16,092 nucleotides of DNA from the NCBI GenBank assembly GCA_903902945.1, contig CAIUWU010000007.1, forward strand, positions 1-16,092. Reading direction: 5' to 3'. Below, piece by piece: positions 6,698 to 11,970 of the stretch. The stretch is from an uncultured Pseudomonadota bacterium (lineage in GTDB: Bacteria > Pseudomonadota > Gammaproteobacteria > Methylococcales > Methylomonadaceae). The notes beneath the pieces are model-generated. The model saw only the letters and a list, made by a program, of their open reading frames with translations, had not been told where the DNA came from and ran no database searches. Position numbers and translations under genes: made by a program. The number at the start of each line of letters is the position of its first letter. Position 1 is the stretch's first letter.

Positions 6698-8581
6698 TTA
6701 CAGCTCCACTCTGACGCCGACTTCAACCACGCGGTCGATTGGAATACGGAAATATTCGCTGGCGCTGGAACTGTTATGCACTAAAAACCGGAACAGTTCC
6801 CGACGCCATTTCGGCATCGGGCTGCGCCGGCGAAATGACACCCGTTCTGAGCCGACAAAGAAAGTAGCGTTTTTCAAATCCAGCTCCAGCCCCTGATCCT
6901 TGCAGCGGCGCAATGCCCGCCCCACATCCTGTGGTTCATGAAAGCCAAAATACAATTTGATTCTGATATAGCGGTGGTGTTCGCCGAAGTAGCGGATTTT
7001 GATGCGATGTTCATTACTGACTTTGGGTTCGTCGGTGGTCACCACCGTCAGCACGATTAATTGTTGATGCAGAGCGTGATTATGTTCCAGATTGTGCAGC
7101 AGTACTTGCGGTACCCCGCGTAGATTTTTGGCCAGATAAATACCGGTGCCGGATACCGTAACCAGTTTGCCCCCCTGCAGTTGTTCCAGATCTTCAAACA
7201 TGACCCGTTTGCTCTCCAAATGCTGCGACAGCATTTCGCGGCCCTTGATCCAGGTGCTGATAACCAGAAACAAACTAAAACCAACCACCAGAGGCAGCCA
7301 GCCGCCTTCGGGAATTTTCAGGCTATTGGTACTGAAAAACAGCAGATCAAAACTTAGAAATACAGCTAAAAAACCGACACTGGTCAATCGATGCCAGTTC
7401 CATAACTGACGAATCACAATAAAAGCCAGGATTGTGGTCGAAATCATGGTACCTGTAACCGCCAAACCATAGGCGGAAGCCAGCGCCGTCGACGACTTGA
7501 AGCTGATTACCAGAATGAAAACAGCCGCCATCAATAACCAGTTGATGGCCGGAATATAGATTTGGCCGGCTTCATCATCGGAGGTATGCAGAATATTCAT
7601 CCGCGGCGAATAACCCAGCTGAATGGCCTGACGGCTTAACGAAAAAGCCCCCGAGATAACTGCCTGCGAGGCAATCACGGTAGCTAAGGTTGCTAGCAGT
7701 AACAGCGGGTACAAGGCCCATTCCGGGGCCAGTAAATAAAATGGGTTTTCAATCGCTGCCGGGTTTTGTATCAGTAGTGCGCCTTGTCCGAAATAATTCA
7801 GCAGCAAGGCCGGAAACACAAAACTGAACCAGGCATAGCGAATCGGTTTCAGGCCGAAATGCCCCATATCGGCATATAAGGCTTCAGCGCCGGTAATCAC
7901 TAATACTACCGAGCCCATGATCACAAACCCCTGCCAGCCTGATGTCTGTAACAAAGCGATTGCATGGTAGGGATTGATGGCGGTTAAAACGGTCGGGAAT
8001 TGATAAATATTGACGATACCCAGGGTTGCCAATACCAAGAACCAGACACACATTACCGGGGCGAATAATTTGCCGACCACTGCCGTGCCTCTGACTTGTA
8101 AGACAAATAAACCACCCAAAACCGTCAGTGTCGCCGGAATCACAGTCTGTTCCAGTCCCGGAGCGATGATTTGCAGGCCTTCCACCGCACTCAGTACTGA
8201 AATCGCCGGGGTGATCACACTATCGCCATAAAACAACACCGCACCGACAATCCCGGTGGTTACGATCAGCCGAGTCTTGATCGGCTGGTCTTTGGCGGTC
8301 TGCAGAGTCAATGCCAGCAAAGCCATGATGCCGCCTTCGCCTTTGTTATCGGCGCGCATGATAAAGATGGCGTATTTAGTGGTAACCACCAGGGTTAATG
8401 ACCAGAAGATCAGCGATAAAACCCCTAGTACATGCATAGCGTCGGTGGCCAGACCGTTATGAAAGACTTCCTTAACCGCATAAAGCGGGCTGGTACCGAT
8501 ATCACCAAAAACGACGCCGATTGCACCTAGCGTTAACTCAAGCCGTTTTTTATGGTCTGAAGAATGTATCTGAACCGACAT
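6698..8581 (-). CDS. kup: Low-affinity potassium transporter Kup
   Basis: A 627-residue K+:H+ symporter of the KUP/HAK/KT family in the inner membrane; E. coli Kup is of nearly identical size. The N-terminal block GAIGVVFGDIGTSPLY (19-34) is the family signature and contributes to the ion path. GEGG (81-84) and FYGDSVITPAISVLSAVEGL (117-136) are further conserved helices. About twelve membrane segments fill the first two thirds, followed by a cytosolic C-terminal domain from about residue 435 ending in a region with FFVGSERV and a charged tail. The start at 8581 fits the family; GGAG lies about ten bases upstream. It is transcribed alone, convergent with the 110-aa gene, and diverges from the DCC gene across 225 bases. 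Kup usually provides constitutive potassium uptake. Confidence 0.97.
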   Translation of the reverse strand: MSVQIHSSDHKKRLELTLGAIGVVFGDIGTSPLYAVKEVFHNGLATDAMHVLGVLSLIFWSLTLVVTTKYAIFIMRADNKGEGGIMALLALTLQTAKDQPIKTRLIVTTGIVGAVLFYGDSVITPAISVLSAVEGLQIIAPGLEQTVIPATLTVLGGLFVLQVRGTAVVGKLFAPVMCVWFLVLATLGIVNIYQFPTVLTAINPYHAIALLQTSGWQGFVIMGSVVLVITGAEALYADMGHFGLKPIRYAWFSFVFPALLLNYFGQGALLIQNPAAIENPFYLLAPEWALYPLLLLATLATVIASQAVISGAFSLSRQAIQLGYSPRMNILHTSDDEAGQIYIPAINWLLMAAVFILVISFKSSTALASAYGLAVTGTMISTTILAFIVIRQLWNWHRLTSVGFLAVFLSFDLLFFSTNSLKIPEGGWLPLVVGFSLFLVISTWIKGREMLSQHLESKRVMFEDLEQLQGGKLVTVSGTGIYLAKNLRGVPQVLLHNLEHNHALHQQLIVLTVVTTDEPKVSNEHRIKIRYFGEHHRYIRIKLYFGFHEPQDVGRALRRCKDQGLELDLKNATFFVGSERVSFRRRSPMPKWRRELFRFLVHNSSSASEYFRIPIDRVVEVGVRVEL

Positions 8582-8729
8582 GGTGGTTGGGCTCCATTGA
8601 TTTGCTGTTCCGGGTTGCCCCAGCCTGCGCCGGGCCGGGCATAGTAGCGGTCGGCATATAAAAAAGCTGTAAAAAGATTGCGATTGGTTAGGCTGATCGG
8701 GCTTGGGGCAGCAGCCTGGCGGTGCTGAA

Positions 8730-8757
8730 TTGCTTTAATCGATTTGCTTGGTAAGAT
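8730..8757 (+). promoter_or_regulatory. Possible sigma-70 promoter of the DCC-SOUL operon
   Basis: TTGCTT (8730-8735) and TAAGAT (8752-8757) are separated by 16 bases and lie about 50 bases upstream of the DCC gene start. Each hexamer departs from consensus, so this is only a candidate. Confidence 0.3.
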
Positions 8758-8806
8758 CAGCAGCCATGACTTTTACTGCTGCATCGAAATTAACAAGGCC
8801 AATCCC

Positions 8807-9205
8807 ATGACGCCTGATAAACCTGTTCTGACTTTGTTTTATGACAGCCACTGTCCGATTTGTGCTGGCGAAATCGCCTGGCTGCAGCGCCGCAACAGCT
8901 TGGGCCGGGTGGTGTTTCAGGATATTCATGCCGCCGGCTTCGATACCAGTGCACTGGGCGTGTCGCGTGAAGAGTTGCTGGCCGAGATGCATGCTGTTAA
9001 CGCCGCCGGGCATTTACTGAAGGGAATCGATGTGTTTGCGCTGCTATACGCGGCCTTGGATTTGCCCTGGCTGGCGGCACCGTTGCAATGGTGGTGGTCC
9101 CGGCCGTTGTTTATCAGACTGTATGCCTGGTTCGCCCGCTATCGTACCCGGCTGGCGAGTTTCTGGCCGGGTAAATCCTGTCATGATGGTCAATGTGGTT
9201 TGTAA
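8807..9205 (+). CDS. DCC-family thiol-disulfide oxidoreductase-like protein (DUF393)
   Basis: A 132-residue protein of the DCC family, named after its conserved Asp-Cys-Cys arrangement: here FYDSHCPIC with Asp13, Cys16 and Cys19, a thioredoxin-like CxxC placed after the first beta-strand. A second pair, Cys125 and Cys130 (SCHDGQC), sits at the C-terminus and may form a disulfide relay; this second pair is a feature worth noting. The middle is rich in Trp and hydrophobic residues (LPWLAAPLQWWWSRPLFIRL), as in the family. The function is not firmly established; redox activity is inferred from the motif. The start at 8807 was preferred over an in-frame ATG at 8744 because the family begins shortly before LTLFYD, and AAGG lies upstream. 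The SOUL gene begins 16 bases after the stop. Confidence 0.88.
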   Translation: MTPDKPVLTLFYDSHCPICAGEIAWLQRRNSLGRVVFQDIHAAGFDTSALGVSREELLAEMHAVNAAGHLLKGIDVFALLYAALDLPWLAAPLQWWWSRPLFIRLYAWFARYRTRLASFWPGKSCHDGQCGL

Positions 9206-9221
9206 CTACTGATGGAGTTCT

Positions 9222-9848
9222 GTGTTGGTAATCAAAAAAATACTGTCTTTGTTGTCGGGCTTATGGTTTGCCGGTTGTAGTGTGGTGGGCATACGAGACA
9301 CACCAGCACCCGATTATCAGATTGTCTCCCGTGACCGGGAATTTGAAATTCGCTTGTACCCGCCCTTGTTGCTGGCCGAAACCATGGTGACTGGCGATTA
9401 CCAGCAGGCCGGCAGTATCGGCTTCAAACGGCTGGCGGCGTATATTTTTGGTGCCAATACCCGTCAGACAAGTCTGGCGATGACCACCCCGGTGATTCGC
9501 GAAGCGGCCGGCGAAGAAATTGCCATGACTGCGCCGGTTTTGCAGCAGACAGAGGGCACGCAGTGGCGAATGGCATTTGTAATGCCCGATGGCTACAGGT
9601 TGGATACGTTACCAATACCGCTGGATGCCGATATCGTCTTGAAGCAACAGCCGGCCAAAAAAATTGCCGTATTGATCTATTCCGGTTCGCTAAATGAAAC
9701 CGCGATCATGACGGGTAGTGAGAAACTGCTGAACTGGCTGCAACAGCAGTCGATCAAACCGCTGTCGGCGCCCCGCTCAGCAGCTTATGATCCGCCCTGG
9801 ACTCTGCCGATGCTGCGACATAACGAGATTATGGTCGAGATAGAATAA
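9222..9848 (+). CDS. SOUL heme-binding family lipoprotein
   Basis: A 208-residue SOUL/HBP-family protein with a lipoprotein signal peptide: KK at 5-6, a hydrophobic stretch, and FAGC with the lipidated Cys at 19. It should therefore be anchored in the outer or inner membrane facing the periplasm. SOUL domain hallmarks are the YQIVSRDREFEIRLYPP start (32-48), the repeated pair AMTTPV (86-91) and AMTAPV (101-106), and the C-terminal YDPPWTLP (189-196) followed by RHNEIMVEI. Eukaryotic SOUL proteins bind heme; heme binding in bacterial members is inferred. The start is a GTG at 9222 or a TTG at 9225; GGAG at 9214-9217 sits 4 or 7 bases ahead, so the second may be preferred. Co-transcription with the DCC gene is likely. 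Confidence 0.92.
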   Translation: MLVIKKILSLLSGLWFAGCSVVGIRDTPAPDYQIVSRDREFEIRLYPPLLLAETMVTGDYQQAGSIGFKRLAAYIFGANTRQTSLAMTTPVIREAAGEEIAMTAPVLQQTEGTQWRMAFVMPDGYRLDTLPIPLDADIVLKQQPAKKIAVLIYSGSLNETAIMTGSEKLLNWLQQQSIKPLSAPRSAAYDPPWTLPMLRHNEIMVEIE

Positions 9849-9849
9849 T

Positions 9850-9877
9850 GCGGGCATCCCGCCCGGTGGTGGTCTTT
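9850..9877 (+). terminator. Possible terminator after the SOUL gene
   Basis: GCGGG-cat-CCCGC (9850-9862) forms a compact hairpin directly after the stop codon; a competing stem CGGGC/GCCCG is also possible. A TTTT run follows only at 9874-9877, which is further away than in a typical Rho-independent terminator. Confidence 0.35.
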
Positions 9878-10000
9878 TATCGAATTGTGTGATCAGTAAC
9901 TTGTTTCTAATCAGTTTTATTGAGAAATCAAACTGTGTTTCAATGTTTCCCGTCTCTTGATGTCTGAATCCATAACCGCTCACTGATAAAAGACTGGATC

Positions 10001-10087
10001 ATGATGAATGTTGTGATGCACTGGCTGAAAAGCCGTTCTGCTGGGGCTGTTATGTTGCTGCAAACCGTTCCCCGAGGTAGCCAATGA
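10001..10087 (+). CDS. Short upstream ORF overlapping the Crp/Fnr gene start
   Basis: A 28-codon reading frame with a double ATG (10001, 10004) ends in TGA at 10085-10087, overlapping the ATG of the regulator gene as ATGA. That geometry is typical of translational coupling. No strong Shine-Dalgarno sequence precedes it. It contains a GGCT-GAAA-AGCC tetraloop hairpin at 10023-10034. It may be a leader peptide or a chance frame. Confidence 0.25.
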   Translation: MMNVVMHWLKSRSAGAVMLLQTVPRGSQ

Positions 10088-10755
10088 ACCATGCGCCATT
10101 ATGGAAACAGTATTTTCCCGCTTTTGTCGGCAGTGATGATCGATTCCTCGGCCAGTTGATGGCAGCCGCCAGTCTGGTCAGGATAGCTCCGCGCCAACAA
10201 GTGTTTTATCTGGGCAAGGCCTGTGATCATTATTTGCTGATTTTGTCGGGAAGCGTCAAAGCGCAGATCATTTCGCCGGATGGCAAAGAGCTGGTGCTTT
10301 ATCACGTCCATTCCGGTGATTCTTGTGTGCTGACCACCTCTTGCTTATTGGGTAACAGTAATTATCCGGCCGAAGGTATTACCGAAACCGAGGTCACTGC
10401 TTTTGCCATTCCCGCTCATGTTTTTCACCGCGTGCTGGGGCAATCGCCGCTATTCAGAGAATTTGTTTTCCACAATTTTTCTACCCGTCTGGCCGACGTG
10501 ATCCGCCGCATGGAAAGTCTTTCTTTTGATTCTGTCGATCAAAAACTGGCAAAAGTGCTGATTGCAATCGGGGATCGTGTGATTCACACCACCCATAACG
10601 AGCTGTCCCTGGAAATGGGGACAGCTCGTGAAGTGGTTTCCCGACATTTGAAACGCTTTGAAAGTCAGGGCTGGCTGACTTTAACCCGAGGCGCTATCCA
10701 GGATATCGATTATCCAGCCTTGAAAAGATTGGCCGCTGTCCATGCGAATCAATGA
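10084..10755 (+). CDS. Crp/Fnr-family transcriptional regulator
   Basis: A 223-residue cytosolic DNA-binding regulator. Residues about 20-125 form the cyclic-nucleotide-binding-like beta-roll, including GSVKAQIISPDGKELVLYHVHSGD (56-79); the long dimerisation helix follows at about 125-150, and the C-terminal winged helix-turn-helix lies at about 160-215 with the recognition region MGTAREVVSRHLKRFE. There is no N-terminal cysteine cluster as in FNR and no convincing cAMP-pocket signature as in CRP, so the ligand is unknown. Cys81 and Cys87 (CVLTTSC) in the sensor domain could be redox sensitive. GAGG at 10074-10077 with a six-base spacer supports the start. The gene converges, with a 7-base overlap, on a small membrane-protein gene, so it may regulate the adjacent small genes; that is inference. 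Confidence 0.9.
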   Translation: MNHAPLWKQYFPAFVGSDDRFLGQLMAAASLVRIAPRQQVFYLGKACDHYLLILSGSVKAQIISPDGKELVLYHVHSGDSCVLTTSCLLGNSNYPAEGITETEVTAFAIPAHVFHRVLGQSPLFREFVFHNFSTRLADVIRRMESLSFDSVDQKLAKVLIAIGDRVIHTTHNELSLEMGTAREVVSRHLKRFESQGWLTLTRGAIQDIDYPALKRLAAVHANQ

Positions 10756-10931
10756 TCGGACGTCTGGGGCTGCTCGCGCTTTTCATTGCCAATCAGCGTC
10801 AAAATGATAAAGCCCATAATAAAGCCCAGTACCGCAGCAAACACCAGCGGCAAGGCAAAAGGGATGTCGTGAGGATCTTGCAGGTTCATTTGCAAAATGC
10901 TGGATGCAAAACCGAATATCAACTCTTTCAT
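10749..10931 (-). CDS. Small membrane protein, 60 aa
   Basis: A 60-residue protein with one clear membrane segment (ALPLVFAAVLGFIMGFIILTLIG, 26-48), an amphipathic N-terminus and a charged, probably cytosolic tail ending EKREQPQTSDH. I do not recognise the family. AGGAG lies about seven bases before the start, and a candidate promoter is just upstream, so this is likely a real gene despite its size. Its end overlaps the end of the convergent Crp/Fnr gene by 7 bases. It is separated from the next minus-strand gene by a terminator and so is probably its own transcription unit. Confidence 0.75.
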   Translation of the reverse strand: MKELIFGFASSILQMNLQDPHDIPFALPLVFAAVLGFIMGFIILTLIGNEKREQPQTSDH

Positions 10932-10952
10932 AACAACTCCTACCTAATTGTA

Positions 10953-10981
10953 TTTATAAGATCGTCATTAGCGCTTGTCGC
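10953..10981 (-). promoter_or_regulatory. Possible promoter of the 60-aa membrane protein gene
   Basis: Read on the minus strand, GCGACA (10976-10981) and TATAAA (10953-10958) are 17 bases apart and end 21 bases before the start codon. The -10 is good and the -35 partial. The perfect 8-bp inverted repeat CGTCATTA/TAATGACG (10963-10970 and 11002-11009) encloses the -35 region and could be an operator. Confidence 0.4.
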
Positions 10982-11128
10982 GCCGCGCTCAGCGTTGCGG
11001 TTAATGACGGTGATACTTTAGGTAGTTGCCGGCAGCCGGTCAGTGACTATGTCACACAGCCCGAAAAAATCATGCAAACAAGCCGGGTCGCAAGCAGGAT
11101 GGATTTTGCCGGATCGCCGATAGCCAGC

Positions 11129-11160
11129 AAAAGGCCCCGCAGCCGTTAAGCAACGGGGCC
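11129..11160 (-). terminator. Rho-independent terminator
   Basis: On the minus strand GGCCCCG (11160-11154) pairs perfectly with CGGGGCC (11139-11133), followed at once by TTTT (11132-11129). The stem is very GC-rich. It lies 25 bases beyond the stop of the 50-aa gene and would end the transcript of the two upstream minus-strand membrane-protein genes. Confidence 0.75.
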
Positions 11161-11184
11161 GGGCAGGGTGTGAAAGCTGCGCGG

Positions 11185-11337
11185 TTATTTGGCGTTGCGC
11201 TGCGTCATATACCACCAGCCCGCCAGTGCAGAAATGGCCGCTATCATAAGCAAGAGCGGGGTCGGATTCTGGTAAATGGTGTCAAAGAACGCGCCGACAA
11301 TTTTCGGGGTGCTGCGATAGCAGACTTCGTTGTTCAT
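11185..11337 (-). CDS. Very small membrane protein, 50 aa
   Basis: A 50-residue frame, starting MNNEVCYRSTPKIVGAFFD, with one membrane segment at about 27-44 (TPLLLMIAAISALAGWWY) and a short basic tail TQRNAK. Support for a real gene: GAGGAG six bases before the ATG, a strong GC-rich terminator 25 bases after the stop, and a stand-alone position between other small membrane-protein genes on the same strand. The predicted topology is N-terminus inside or outside undetermined. I know no family for it. It begins 84 bases after the end of the 133-aa membrane gene and probably shares its transcript. Confidence 0.7.
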   Translation of the reverse strand: MNNEVCYRSTPKIVGAFFDTIYQNPTPLLLMIAAISALAGWWYMTQRNAK

Positions 11338-11421
11338 AAATTCTCCTCAATAAAAAATCGGTTATCAGGCCGGAATGGCGCTATGGAAACGGGCAGCCGG
11401 CGTGATTTAAGCGATATCGAT

Positions 11422-11823
11422 CTAGCTGGCCAGAAACTGTTTTACCAGTATCCAGCTGATGGTCAAGAAACCGATCGTGGTCAGCACAAAGCTGGTTGCC
11501 GAAAACAGCCGCCATTGGCGTTTATTCCAGAATGCCGGGTCAAAGGCGGCAATGGTAAAAATGGTTGGATTGGCAAAACCCCCTATCGCCACACACCAGC
11601 AGGCAAACACCGGTAATTCGATACGGCTGCCTACCGCATAGAAAGCCAAATTGAAAAGCGCCATTAATGCGTAATCGACATGAGCGCGAATCATGGTTTT
11701 GTAATCAACCAGAAACTTGCCGTCTATCCCTTCAATAGGGAACCAACGGGCAAAGGTCATCAGCCAGGCCGACAAAATTAAAGCAGTGCAACAGGCCGCT
11801 GCACCGATTAGTAAAATTTCCAT
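11422..11823 (-). CDS. Small four-helix membrane protein, 133 aa
   Basis: A 133-residue integral membrane protein with predicted helices at about 2-22, 50-68, 72-92 and 108-128. Charged residues cluster between helices one and two (FPIEGIDGKFLVDYKTMIRAHVDY) and before the last helix (FWNKRQWR). The RAHVDYALMALFNLAFY stretch faintly recalls four-helix membrane proteins of the hydroxylaminobenzene mutase type, but this is not strong enough to name it. GGAGG lies about five bases before the start, giving good confidence that it is translated. It is downstream of ppc on the same strand, separated by 147 bases with inverted repeats, and is followed by the 50-aa membrane gene. Confidence 0.8.
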   Translation of the reverse strand: MEILLIGAAACCTALILSAWLMTFARWFPIEGIDGKFLVDYKTMIRAHVDYALMALFNLAFYAVGSRIELPVFACWCVAIGGFANPTIFTIAAFDPAFWNKRQWRLFSATSFVLTTIGFLTISWILVKQFLAS

Positions 11824-11904
11824 ACTGTCCTCCGATTATTGTGGCGGTGCAGAATAAGGGATTCGCTGCCAATATGAAACCCAATCGCTAGTTAGCGGCC
11901 TGAT

Positions 11905-11941
11905 TGCCGATAGCTTTACGCAAAATAGCGGCATATCGGCA
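11905..11941 (-). repeat. Perfect 8-bp inverted repeat downstream of ppc
   Basis: TGCCGATA (11905-11912) and TATCGGCA (11934-11941) are exact reverse complements with a 21-base loop. A second repeat, GCTGATG/CATCAGC (11946-11952 and 11969-11975), spans the ppc stop codon. They may protect or end the ppc message, but no T-run follows, so this is not a classic terminator. Confidence 0.35.
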
Positions 11942-11970
11942 GTTAGCTGATGAACTGATTCAGCCCGTCA

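Noticed and set aside
9920..9931. TTGA-GAAA-TCAA dyad considered as an FNR box before the Crp/Fnr gene
   Set aside because: The FNR consensus TTGAT-N4-ATCAA is 14 bp; this dyad is 12 bp with the inner T and A missing, so the spacing is wrong.
10752..11021. An 89-codon plus-strand frame after the Crp/Fnr gene
   Set aside because: It is the reverse complement of the 60-aa membrane gene, which has a good ribosome site, membrane segment and promoter; the plus-strand product is basic and low in structure.
11018..11215. A 65-codon minus-strand frame
   Set aside because: It runs through the GC-rich terminator and overlaps the end of the 50-aa gene; no ribosome site is evident.
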